From Diphasiastrum complanatum (lineage: Eukaryota > Streptophyta > Lycopodiopsida > Lycopodiales > Lycopodiaceae): a DNA stretch of 64,000 bases. This document shows positions 1-10,453 of the stretch, piece by piece. Under the pieces are notes generated by a model that was not told where the DNA came from, searched no databases, and saw only the letters and a program-made list of their open reading frames with translations. A program made the position numbers and the translations under genes. The stretch's first letter is position 1; every line of letters starts with the position of its first letter. The stretch is from assembly GCA_029204225.1 (NCBI GenBank), contig CM055113.1:19231298-19295297 (forward strand). Direction: 5' to 3'.

Positions 1-384
1 ACGCCGCTTTCGCCCTTTCCTTTGCCTTTTTCCCTTCTTTCCTTCGTCTTCTCTTCTCCTTGTTCTTCTGTTCTCTCCTCCTTCCTTCCCTTTGTTCGAT
101 CGCCCTCCCTCCCTCTCTCTTCTTCTTCGTCTTCGTCTTCGCTCTCACAAAAGGCCTTTGCTTCTGTTTTTCCTTTGTATTTTTTTCCCGTTCAAAACCC
201 ACTTCTCTCTTTTCCCCTGTATTTTGTCCCTCCCCTTCCTTGCTTCCTCTTTTCTTCCTTCCATTGCCTCCATCCATTGATCCCCTCTGCCCTTGCCTGC
301 CTTGCTCCCCTCGCCTCGCCTTGCCTCGGTTTCGCGATCCCCCGTGGCTTTACTGCGCCTGCGCCTGACCAGCTTTGAAGCTCG
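1..384 (+). promoter_or_regulatory. Pyrimidine-rich leader of the HMGB gene
   Basis: The first ~330 bases are almost pure C/T on the plus strand (runs of TTCCTT, CTCTCTCTTCTTCTTC). This is typical of plant TC-rich core promoters and 5' leaders. No TATA box is visible and the true promoter may lie left of the window. The stretch ends at a consensus donor CG|GTGAGT (385), so it is probably the first non-coding exon. ORFs read through it are low-complexity and are not proposed as genes. The transcription start cannot be located from sequence alone. Confidence 0.45.
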
Positions 385-1280
385 GTGAGTGGCATACTTG
401 GGATATTGATATTTGGGTTGCTTTTTTGTGTGGCCTGGGGTTTGACAGCTTGTGGGTTCTTTGATTCCGAAGCTCATTCTTCGTATCTAGTGCTGACTCC
501 GAGGATTTTTTGCTGACTCCAAAGATTTTTTGCTGTTTCTGTTTTGCTGTCCCTGCTCTGTGGCTGTGACGGACAGGTCCTCGCAGCTTGTGTTTCAGGC
601 TTGATTTTTTATTATTTTAGCTGTGCTTTGTTTGCCATTGCATCGTCCGTTTGCTCCTGCAATCATCGTAGTAGAATGTTGGCTCTTTTTTCTGCTTTTC
701 CGCAAAAATAGGAAAATTTCTTCTCGCTTTGGCTCTCCTTTGATGGAATATGTCTTGTTTGTATACTAGGATGGTTGAGAGCCCCTTCTGAGAAACACAA
801 GCATTCATGCATTCAATTTTTATTCTGGCTTGGCTTTTTTGCCGTATCCTTCGGTTTTTTCGTTTTACCGAAATGTAGAATTTGGCTCTTTATTACAAAG
901 GTCTATGCTGATTGATTCTTCGAATTACAATTCTTGTTGCCATCACTGTTACGAAGCAATTTAACGATCTTGTTTTTTAACTGTACTGATCTCGGAGAAA
1001 GAGCATTGGTTTTTTCAAGCCAAAGCTTTATTCGAATAGTTCCTTGGGTGGCGGTATTACTGTCTTGGGTCTCTGTGCCGATTTCTCTCTGTTTTTTTTT
1101 TAGATTCTTGCTTGTAAAGTGTATCTATTTATAGCTTCCATTTTGCAGATGAAGTAACTTAATGTTAAGGTTGCAGATTGTGGCTGGCAAAAACTTTTGT
1201 TTGTTATTGTGATGTGGTTCAGTGTGAAAGTGGTGGCTTGAACAAATAGTAATGCAGTTTTTCTATTAGCAATTTGGCAG
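385..1280 (+). other. Candidate 5'UTR intron of the HMGB gene
   Basis: A consensus donor (GTGAGT at 385) and a downstream acceptor (TTGGCAG ending at 1280, after T-rich sequence) bracket 896 T-rich bases with no convincing coding content. Between 1281 and the HMGB start codon at 1335 there is no other ATG, so splicing here would give a short clean leader. This is inference: a nearer acceptor (TTTTGCAG ending near 1148) is also possible. Confidence 0.4.
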
Positions 1281-1334
1281 GACATTGCGAAGAAGTGGTT
1301 GCCAAAAGTCTCAGCTACTCATTATTTTTGGAAA

Positions 1335-3188
1335 ATGAAGGAAGCCAAGCCAAGGAAGGGAGATGCTGCTGTTTCCAAAAGAGAAGTGAAGAAAGCAAGC
1401 AAGAGTGAAGAGAAGTAACTGCACCTTTTTTTATTCTTTTATGCTCTACGTTTTCTAGTGTTCATATTGATTTTCGGAACTTCAACTTATGTTTAATCTG
1501 TTAGTCTTTTTGAAGATCAGATGGGAATAATAAATTGGTCAGGAGAATCTTCTCAATTTGTGACAAGCCTTGGCAAATTGTTTGTGTTCCATTTGAGTTT
1601 TCTTCTGGTTTCTTATTGAAGATACGTTTATTGTTTTCCAGAGATGTTAAGAAAAAGAAACAGCTGTCAGTGAAGGATCCAAAAGCCACAAAAAGGCAGC
1701 GCAGGAAGGAGCGCAAAGCCAAAAAGGACCCAAATCAGCCAAAGAGGCCCCCGACTGCGTTCTTCATCTTCTTGTAAGTTCATCATAAGGTTTCTATATC
1801 CAACGCTCTTGTTTTCATGAGTAATATAGTTGTTTCCAGTGAGTTTATATGACTTGAGTTTTGCAGCAACGATTGGCTCTCAATAAAGATTGGCTTTTGC
1901 AAGCATTCAGAAAAATGCTAGATGGACTATGGTTAGTTCGTTTCAGTCTTTATTTAAGCTATATTATATAAGAAATCAACTTAAAATGCATATGAGAGTG
2001 TTAAAACGCTTACAAATGACTGGAATGTGGACAACAAATTCATATTTTCGAAGAGAGAATTTCATGATTTAGTCTGACAAATGTTTTGACTTGTTAGGTA
2101 GAATCTTATCCAGGTTTGACAGCTGAAAGGAGATGTGGTTGTTTAGTAGTTTAAAGTACGAGGGACATCTTTGATTAAATTCACCTTTGTTTGTGATTTT
2201 TGTAAGACATTCAACTGTTCAAAGCTTTCGTTTACTATCCTGATTTTGACCTTGTTCGCGGTACTAAACTGGAGGGTGCTACTGGACATTGCTCGGTGTC
2301 AATTTTGACAATATGTCTCAGCAGCCTCAGCAACGGTTTTGAGGCTGTAGACGTTCAGCATGCGACGTTTGAACAGAGTCAAGATAGAGGGTATACCTGC
2401 CTAAGAGTTAACTTTTGTTCCTGACAGGGAGGAGTTCAGAAAGACTTACAAGGAACAGCATCCTAATGTGAAGGGTGTGGCAGCTGTAAGCATGTTTGAT
2501 TTCTTCATGGTTGAGTGGTTGTGCATGTAGAAATGATTTTTTTGCCAAGGGAGGTTGTTCTTGACTTGTATTTTGTTGTGTTAATCTTATATTCATTTGA
2601 GCGTCAGTGTTTTCCTGAATGCCTTTCTTTTGTAACAGGATGTGCTTCAGTAAGACTTTTGAGGAATTTATGAATGGTTTGTGTTGCAGGTTGGAAAGGC
2701 AGGTGGTGACAAATGGAAGGAATTGTCTGATGCTGTGAGTAGTTGAATGCTCTCAAGTAGTGGCTTTGTTGTTTTGTGTAGACAACTACTGAATCAATCT
2801 ATCAACCCTGTGACCCTTTATGCAGGAAAAGGCTCCTTATATTGCAAAGGCTTCTCAGAGGAAGATTGACTATGATAAATCAATGGCTGCTTATAAGCAG
2901 AAACAGGTACTACTACAAATAACTGCCTCAGCTATCAATTCTGATATTTAAGCGTCGTGTCAATTCATCATCCTTATTGATGCTGCAGGATGAAGAAGAA
3001 GGTTCTGCAGAAGAATCTGATAAATCCAATCTAGAGATAAATGATGACGAAGAAAGTGAGGAGGTATATATAGTCTTTATACCTATAAGCCTATTTTATT
3101 TGGACGCTATATTATTTTATAATGTATTGCCTACTAAAACTGAATGAGTCTCAAAATGCTTCAGGAAGAGGAGGATGATGACGACTAA
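1335..3188 (+). CDS. HMGB: HMGB-type high-mobility-group chromatin protein
   Basis: Seven coding exons join to 164 codons: 1335-1414, 1642-1773, 2428-2485, 2690-2734, 2826-2906, 2989-3063 and 3165-3188 (TAA). Every intron has GT-AG borders and the phases agree. The product has a Lys-rich N-terminal tail (residues 1-~56), one HMG box (~57-131; starts KKDPNQPKRPPTAFFIFLEE, then KGVAAVGKAGGDKWKELSD and EKAPYIAKA) and an acidic C-terminal tail ending EEEEEDDDD. That order is diagnostic of plant HMGB proteins, which bend DNA in the minor groove and act as nuclear architectural factors. The length is normal for the family. The Met at 1335 is the first ATG after the proposed 5'UTR intron and begins the basic tail. 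The gene looks intact and is the only clearly functional conserved gene in the window. Confidence 0.95.
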
Positions 3189-5042
3189 AGAATAGAAGAA
3201 ACCACTGGTGGTACTAGCCATCTTTTCCAGTATGATTTTACATGTTTTACCTTATGAGCTTGTGGCTTTTGAACATAGCTGGCCTTTATCAGTGCTACTT
3301 CATTTCTTTTAATAGCATCATGAAACAGTTCTGATGGTTGGGGTTTCTAATTCTGCATTGGGTAGTCTTTTGGCAGGTATATGGTGTCATCCTGAAGTTT
3401 ATACAGGACCTTGCAGCTGGTGTTGCATGAACTTGGGATTTTGTTTAATGTTGGTTTGTTGTACATTAGACTTAGAAACTAGTTTGGCAAATCTCAAGTT
3501 GGTATGCCTTCCACGTTGCTCTAGAGAATTTGAGGTTAAACTTTAGGGATTAGAATCTGTAGGTTAATCTTTCAGTTAGTTTCACTCTTTTTTGAAGCAA
3601 ACAGAAATATTGAAGCACCTGGGAAGCAGCTTTTGAAATCTGATTTCAAGCTATTTAAGTAAAGCACCACAACTGTGGTTTTCGTACAACTTTGGCAGTA
3701 GATAATTCAAGCTAGAAGTGACTAGCAACAACAACAATCTTCCAAAGGCCATCTTTTATTCATCACGAATGTTTTTTGAATTTTTAACGACCTCTCCTTA
3801 TTAACCATCATGTGACTGCACAGTTGTCTTAAACTATACTCTTTCCTTTGTGGATAACATGTTTTTAAAGATAAAATAGACCATCGTTGCATTACTTTCC
3901 AGAAGCTTTATTCTTTGCTGCTCTAACCTATAAAGTTTCAAATTTACTTTTCCTTTTTATCTTCCTATCATGTATGTTGCTTTTACATGTACAAGGTTTA
4001 GACGGCCCAACCACTGTATCGCCCTTAGCTACTTTTTTTTTTACTTTATTGTAGCTTGTCAATCATAAATATGATTGTCAGAGAAGCACTATTTTTCAAC
4101 ATAATGTGTTAGAATGTTTGAAGGGATTTGTTGAACTTGCAAATTTGTGGAAGTTTCCTGCACAAAACCATAATAAGTTCTTTACCCTTTCATTTTTTAG
4201 TAGAGTGGGTGCAGTTCCCTAAGCTATGGTCAATGCCATTGTAGGTATGTTGGGAGCATGTTCAGGTGTGTAGCATGTCTAGTGTGTTAGAATACTGGAA
4301 ATTTTTTGTTAGCATGGTATTGAACATTTTTGGGAGCTCTCATTATTGATATGGTATTGAAATTGTGATCATTAATGCTTTGAATATTTCTGTTCTTGAT
4401 AATGGCACTTCTCTTGACCATCTTGAAGAGTGCTCCGTCATGACAATTTATGGTCATGGCATTTGAAGACATTGTCTGTTGAACATTGATATTACCGTTC
4501 AGCATCATCAGTAAGTTACAAAACAATGTCTGAACATTGTCTGGAAATGCATAAGAGCATAACATAACATTTACAATGTATTTTAGATAGAGAAAATAAA
4601 ATAAAGGAATTGTAAGATTGCGAAGGAAGATTTGAATTATGCCATGATTCCAGCTGTTTATGTTACATAGACCAATGTGTAGCATAAATAAAACAGTGAA
4701 TCTTTCATGTTGATGTCAATGATATGACAAAGTTGAAATTATGAATCAATTCTTTTATAAGCAGATTTTTCATCTTCTTGATCCCTTTGTCCGAAAAGCT
4801 TGTGTCCCCAAAAAGGACTTAAATCTTGGCAACTAGTCATCCACAATGTTCCAACTGCCCAACACATATATTTGCCTTACGTCAGATTGCTAGTATTGTT
4901 CCTAATTTGTATTCATTATTCTTTGTAAATATTACGAAGGATTGGTCATTCAAGAGATTATTGTAGTTGTGTTGCAATGTTATAATCAAGGCTTTTGGCT
5001 TTTCAAGGTTTGGATTTCCCCCAAGACCCTTGCTCTAGCATA
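3189..5042. other. 3'UTR and intergenic DNA
   Basis: The first few hundred bases should be the HMGB 3'UTR. The rest is AT-rich sequence without coding signal or clear repeat structure; short ORFs (3334-3546, and minus 4287-4685) show no family motif. I see nothing else supportable here. Confidence 0.5.
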
Positions 5043-5487
5043 GTATAATGTCGGCTCCGCTTATTTTTCAGCACCTTGACGGGTGCTGGCACGCGTCAGG
5101 GTGCGCCAGGCAGGGACAAATTTTATTTTTTTTTATTTTTTTTTGAAAAACTAGTTGTTCGGTTGCCACCTGTCGGGCAACTAGTATTTATCCCATAAGC
5201 AAATCTTTGGGATAAATCAGTAACAATATATAACTGAACCCAACCTAGCTACTCACATGTGTGCAGGTGGGTGTGAAGGTGCCCGGCGCCACCCGGCGCC
5301 ATTGCTTGCCCGGCAACACTAAGCTGCCCGGGGTGCCACACCCGGCACCATTGCCTCTCGACGCCCACCCTGGTGCCATGGCACCCGCATGTGAGCTTTT
5401 GCCCAAGTGGGCCCAGCCCTTGGCTGGCGCACTTTGGCGCGTGCCGGCACCCGTCAGGGTGCTAAAATTATGCGGAGCTGTATAATG
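5043..5487. mobile_element. hAT-like MITE with ~40-bp TIRs
   Basis: The two ends are inverted repeats: from 5053 GCTCCGCTTATTTTTCAGC followed by ACCTTGACGGGTGCTGGCACGCG, and at the right end (to ~5479) the reverse complement with a few mismatches. The same 8-bp word GTATAATG flanks the element at 5043-5050 and 5480-5487. An 8-bp duplication is the hAT hallmark. The 429-bp interior (5051-5479) is GC-rich with repeated GGCGCC and GCACC words and an A/T tract, and has no transposase. It contrasts sharply in base composition with its AT-rich surroundings. The outermost 2-3 bases of the TIRs do not match well, so the exact ends are uncertain. Confidence 0.7.
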
Positions 5488-5879
5488 CCCATGCCCAAGG
5501 TATTTTTGAATTTGATAGGAAAAGTGCTATTTTTTGGATACCTTGCTTACATATGGAGAAGGAAGTAATACTAAATATTGTTTGTAGTTTTACGTGTATT
5601 GTACACTTATACATTACCATGTCCATGAGAGCAATTGGATTTGGCCCCCATTTATCCTTTAAATTCTAGTCCATTTAACTTCAAGAGAAGGTTGCAATTG
5701 ATAAGATCCTTGGAAGTGGAAGTGGAAATAAGTTGAATTTGCACAAGCATCTCGTTTTCAAAGCATTTGCATGTATCTATTCTATCTTTCAGTTTATATA
5801 TATAACTAGCTTAAAATTCATTGATATAAATTAATAAAGCCTATGCAAACTATAGTACATCATCTTCAATTGGGAGAGA

Positions 5880-6003
5880 GTGTATACCGCACCCTAAGAG
5901 GGTGGTGCGGTAGCCCCATCCACTAGTGGTGAGATGGCCGTACTGCCCATCCCACCATTGGATGGCATCTGCACCCTCACGTGAGGGTGCGGAATACGCA
6001 GGG
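5880..6003. repeat. Fold-back (hairpin) element
   Basis: About 120 bp forms one large imperfect palindrome. The outer arms are TACCGCACCCT near 5885 and AGGGTGCGGAATA near 5983-5996. The centre (CCATCCACTAGTGG...CCACCATTGGATGG) pairs with itself over ~50 bp. It includes a perfect 20-bp palindrome GCACCCTCACGTGAGGGTGC at 5971-5990 and an inner 9-bp inverted repeat TACCGCACC/GGTGCGGTA on the left. There is no coding content. It resembles hairpin-type MITEs. No clear target duplication was found. Confidence 0.6.
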
Positions 6004-6086
6004 CCTTCAACTAGCAACAACCCAAGTGAAAGACTCTTTTGCAAACAATTTGGGTGTGATCATGTTACTTCAATTTTTACATATAT

Positions 6087-6131
6087 GGAGTTTGGATATT
6101 ACCAGTACTAAGCTGGTAATATCCAAACTCC
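6087..6131. repeat. Perfect 19-bp stem, 7-base loop hairpin
   Basis: Bases 6087-6105 (GGAGTTTGG through TTACCAG) are the exact reverse complement of 6113-6131, with a 7-base loop TACTAAG at 6106-6112. There is no T-run after it, so it is not a bacterial-style terminator. It lies ~90 bp right of the fold-back element and could be a miniature inverted repeat or a transcript hairpin. Function is unknown. Confidence 0.8.
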
Positions 6132-6394
6132 CATCCTAAGAGATCATCATAGGTCTCTTTCATCTAATAGGTAAAAGCTTTTTAGCATGATCTTGTATAT
6201 TTGTTAGCTTGCGACATTGTTAAAAAGGATTTTTTACCCAACTTCGACATTTTAGACTTCAATTTGTAAACTTTTCAAGTTTAAAAAGCAAAAGCTATCT
6301 TAACAATTTCCAAATCATTTCAAATAATCACAATCGGTTGTTTCATACCAGTTAGGAACTGAGTGTATTGTCTTGCTCATGTGGATAGAATCTT

Positions 6395-8945
6395 TTGTTT
6401 TCCATCTCGCATGCATCATGTATACAATTAATAACTAGCTCTCAGCAGAATTTGGATAGTGCATTATTCTTCCAAGAAAATCATAAGCTAGCTCAAAATG
6501 TGGTAATTAACTTTGCTTTTCTTACCTCTTTTGATGAACCAACTTGTGTAGGTGAAGCAATTCAAAAGGAGGAATGGATCCAAGCCATGGATCATGAGCA
6601 TCAATTACTCATCAAGAACAACACTTGGAGGTTGGTGGAACTTCCAAAAGGCAAGAAGGCAATTGGGTGTAAGTGGATCTTCAAGATCAAGACAAAAGAA
6701 GATGGATCAATCAAAAGGTACAAGGCAAGATTGGTGGCAAAAGGGTATGCTCAAGAGTATGGCATTGACTATGATAAGACCTTTGCACCCGTGGCAAAGA
6801 TGGTAACAATTCGGACCCTTATCTCTCTTGCAACTCTTTATGGTTGGGACATGTGGCAAATGGATGTTACTAATGCTTTTTTGAATGGTGATCTTGAAGA
6901 GGAAATCTACATGGAGCAACCCGAGGGCTATGTTTCACATGATGAGCCTAATCATGTGTGTTTCCTACAAAAGAGCTTGTATGGGCTTAAGCAAGCACCA
7001 AGAAGTTGGTATGCTAAGCTCAATTCCTTCTTACTCTCTCAAAACTTCATCATGAGTGAGTATGATCATTCTCTCTACTTTAGATTGAATGATAATGGTG
7101 ACATCACTTTGCTTTTGATCTATGTTGATGACATAATATTAAGTGGTGATAGCAATGAAGATATAGATGACATCAAGATGGCACTTAAAAGTAAGTTTGA
7201 GATACAAGATCTTGGTAAGCTTCACTATATCTTAGGAATAGAGATTGTTAGGACTTCTAATTCTACTTTCATTTGTCAAGAGAAGTATTCTAACTCTATT
7301 CTAAAAAGATTTCATATGGAAAATTGCAAAGTAGTTGTGAAAAATGCAAAAATAAGCTTGGTAGAGGCCAAAAATCTTGTATATAGATAAACACACATGT
7401 GTGGAGCCTGTTCCCACGTGTGAAAATAGTGTACTTGTCATGTACCATAATCATATAGGTTGTACATATGATTTAATTCAAGTTCTAGTGGCTAAAAAGG
7501 CCAAAAACTAGTTTTCTAGACATATGACACATGGCATCAATCTATTGATTGCATGAGCCACATCCTTTGGTTAGGTGTCATATCCCATGTGTAGAGGACA
7601 GCTCACATGTGTGGAATAAGCTGAAGTAGGTGAATTTTGACTTCTAGAAGATTTCCAAGTAGATCTCCATATAGAAGGAAAATGGACCAAAAGTGCTCAA
7701 AATAGAAGGTTTTGTCCAAGTGTCAATTTTGCATGATGAATCATCATATGACAAAGCACCTTCATACATGTGGGATCAGAGGGATGATCAGTACCATAAG
7801 CTCCCACTTATTGTATATATAGAGCCACATTTGGCCATAATCAATGTGAGACACCAATCTTGGCTTTGGAAGCAATTTTGAGTGATTCTCTCCATTTGTC
7901 TACATTTGTTTTGATTGTTTTGAGGTTCTATCAATGTGTACTTGATTTTCAGGTTGGAGTCCGTACCCTGACAGGGTTTCACACGTGTGAAACTAGCAAG
8001 TAGATTTACCTTCAATAAATGAATGTTCTTGTTTGGATTTTATGTCTAGAATTGATGTAGATTGATCTTAATCTTATGTAGATTGATAGATCAAGTAAAT
8101 CTAACATCCAATCCCTCTTGAGGATCAGATTAAGATCCACTCTTGGTCCTTTTTGTACTTTTTGCACAGTAGTTTCTACTCCTATGGAATCAAATGTAAA
8201 GCTATCTATAAGAGGTAATGAAAGATCCTTCAAGGACATTACTCTCTATAGAAAGCTCATAGGATCTCTTATTTGGTTAACCATCACAAGACCTGATCTA
8301 AGCTATGTGGTTGGTAAACTAAGTCAATTCATGCAAGATCCTAGTGAGGCTCATTGGAAGCTAGGAAAGAGAGTACTAAGATACCTCTCGGGATCTAGAG
8401 ATTTTGGCATCTTGTATGAAGGATCTTCACCTTACCTTTGTGGTTTCTCAGATTCAGATTTTGCAGGTGATCAAATGGATAAAAAGTCAAGAAGTGCCTT
8501 TGCAATATATCTTGGAGAGGGATCTATCTCATGGCTATCAAAGAAGCAACCTACTATCTCTCTATCTTCCACCAAGGCCGAGTACAAGGCATTGACAACA
8601 TGCACCAAGCAGATGCTTTGGATAAAGAGGATGCTATTGGATCTTCACTTGCTAGATTTTAAGAAGACACCAATCATCTATTGTGACAACCTTTCAGCCC
8701 AAATCTTTTCAACCAGTCCAGTTTTCCATGCTAGAAGCAAGCACATTGAGATTGCTCATAACTTTGTGAGGGACCAAGTCATTGCCAAAGAGGTGGAGCT
8801 TCAACATGTCTCTTCATTGGAGTGTGTGGCTGACATCTTCACCAAACCATTGGGAAAGGACCTGTATTATAAGCATAGATATAATCTTGGAATGTGTTCA
8901 AGATCTATGTTAAAACTAGCATCCAATGTTGAAGAGGGAGTGTGA
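6395..8945 (+). pseudogene. Ty1/copia element A: RT-RNase H (5' truncated)
   Basis: Two frames, 6395-7335 and 8174-8945, form one copia pol tail once the solo LTR at 7336-8168 is set aside. The first carries the RT start (NNTWRLVELPKGKKAIGCKW), KARLVAKGYAQ, the palm motif QMDVTNAFLNG, YGLKQAPR and the catalytic LLIYVDDIIL. The second carries STPMES, TRPDLSYVVGKLSQFMQ, the RNase H stretch (SDSDFAGD, SLSSTKAEYKAL, YCDNLSAQ) and FTKPLGKD. It ends EEGV-stop in the polypurine tract next to the 3' LTR. Gag, protease and integrase are absent, so the element is 5' truncated near 6395. The host frame is continuous across the insertion, so it was probably coding when split. It cannot move by itself now. 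Confidence 0.92.
7336..8168 (+). mobile_element. Solo LTR inserted in element A
   Basis: An 833-bp block begins TGTGAAAAATGC and ends TTTTTGCACA (TG...CA with short inverted ends). It is flanked on both sides by GTAGT (7331-7335 and 8169-8173), a perfect 5-bp target duplication. Removing it and one GTAGT restores the reading frame of the host RT. It shares blocks with the 3' LTR of element B at 21870 (for example GTTCCCACGTGTGAAA near 7410), so it belongs to a related family. No internal genes remain, so it probably arose by LTR-LTR recombination. It contains several CACRTGTG words, including a perfect 16-bp palindrome at 7977-7992. Confidence 0.9.
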
Positions 8946-9297
8946 AAATTGTCAACATCCTAGCTAGTTTGAGGCCTAAATTGGCAATTTTTGTACATAC
9001 TTTTGGATCTAATCTTTCACACATGTGAAAGAGGCCTAGATACTTTTATTTTAGTATATATCTCATATTAAAGAAGTCCCAAACTTCAGGACCTTCGAAA
9101 TGACACCAAAATCATGTTATTTGGACATATAGGCCAAAATTGGCTATTTTAGGCTACTGGTGTCCTAAAATTGGGTCCTAAGTTCTAGAGAGAGGAGAGA
9201 GAGTCATCTCTCTCACCTATATTAGGCTAAAATTCATGGAGAACAGGTTGGAGAAACTTATTGTATTGTTGAGAGAGATCAATAGATCATTGTCACA
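8941..9297 (+). repeat. 3' LTR of copia element A
   Basis: It starts TGTGAAAATTGTCAAC immediately after the polypurine tract GAAGAGGGAG (8931-8940), which also encodes the last pol residues. A compatible end is ...CATTGTCACA at 9297, giving TGTGA/TCACA inverted termini and ~357 bp. The right border is inferred from the termini only, because the 5' LTR is missing and there is no second copy to compare. Confidence 0.65.
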
Positions 9298-9639
9298 GTT
9301 TCTTCCTCCATTGAGAGCATTGCTTTGCGTATTGTCTTCAAGCTTTTGTGTATGATCTTAAGAGGTTTCCAAAAGTGGTAGGCTGTTGTTGTAGGGCTGG
9401 TATGCTGTTGTTTTTGTCTGCCATCAATACCTTTTATTAGTTTCTTTTGTCTCTTGAATGCTTTGTCAAGTTCATGTGTATCAAAGGTAGCATTAGGATG
9501 CTTTGCCATTTCTAGCTTTTGTAGCTTGTTTTGCAAAGATCTTAGCCAAGTATTTTGGGAGTTTGGATCCATTCAAGATCCACTTTTTTCACAATTGTTA
9601 CAAAGATTGTCCAGCAAGATCAAAACCATCGCCGGTTAC
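9298..9639. other. Spacer between two LTRs
   Basis: No recognised gene. A minus-strand open frame (9572-9279) encodes a Lys/Gln-rich, possibly coiled-coil segment, but its C-terminal end runs into LTR A, so at least that part is accidental. It might be a remnant of a retroelement gag; I cannot identify it. Confidence 0.3.
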
Positions 9640-10436
9640 TGACAAAATTTCTAGAATTCACACGTGTGGGGAATGTCCACAAGTATGATTGATCTTGATT
9701 AAGCTTTTTGATTACCACAATAACCTTATCCTAGATTGTTTAGCAAGATCTAGTTCAGAAAAAATGGCTTAACCACAATCTAGCATGCTAAGCATCAGAA
9801 TATGATAGCAATGAATCAAATAATGAACAAAAGTACAAGATTTCAATGTATTAGCATTAGCTTCAACACGAGTTAGAGAGAGAAATTTAGAGAGATAACA
9901 AACAAAATAGTTTAGATCCAAAATAGCATGAGGTAGCTACAAAACTTTGGTTCTTCATCATTGATTGTGAGGAGAGCTACACATATTTATGGAGTTTGAG
10001 GTAGCTCGAGGTAGAACCACATCCATCATTCCAAAATGACTACTAAAGTGACATCTAGAGTCTATGTGACATTTGTCACTTGCCATGCATGAAATTCTAC
10101 CAACTTTTTACAAGTGTACTAGTTCTAACTAACAAAGTACAAATCATTATGCATGTGTCCATTATACTTTGTGCATGCGTTGCATGTCACTATGGATCAC
10201 TTACAATTAATGCATGTGAATTGTGACGAGTTTCTACAAGCATGAATTTGCCAATTCTATGTCTACAAACTATATGCAAGTTGTATTCTTCAATCTAGAC
10301 ATTACATAACCATGTAGCTCGAGTTCTATGTAGGCAAAACTTGGCATTTTGCATTTATGAGCTACATACTTGCATGGTACAACATTTGTAGCAAGCCAAG
10401 AAATCAATATGCAGATTTGTTTTTCCAATTTTAACA
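9640..10436 (-). repeat. 3' LTR of copia element C (minus strand)
   Basis: On the minus strand the LTR starts TGTTAAAATTGG directly after a polypurine tract (TTTTTAGGAGGAG) that follows the RNase H end of element C. A compatible end AATTTTGTCA lies at 9640 (imperfect TGTTAAAATT/TGACAAAATT termini), about 797 bp. It includes a CACACGTGTG palindrome near 9657-9666. The start is firm; the end is inferred. Confidence 0.6.
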
Positions 10437-10453
10437 CTCCTCCTAAAAATAAT

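Noticed and set aside
22-477. Long ORFs on both strands in the first 480 bases
   Set aside because: They are Ser/Phe/Leu or Arg/Lys translations of a pyrimidine-rich leader and have no domain structure.
1535-1777. An 80-codon ORF starting at 1535 that contains HMGB sequence
   Set aside because: Its first half is intron; splicing from 1414 to 1642 gives the family-consistent N-terminus.
6087-6131. Rho-independent terminator
   Set aside because: The hairpin lacks a following T-run and the context is plant nuclear DNA.
9279-9572. 97-codon minus-strand ORF as a gene
   Set aside because: It crosses the border of LTR A and lacks a recognisable domain; kept only as a note.
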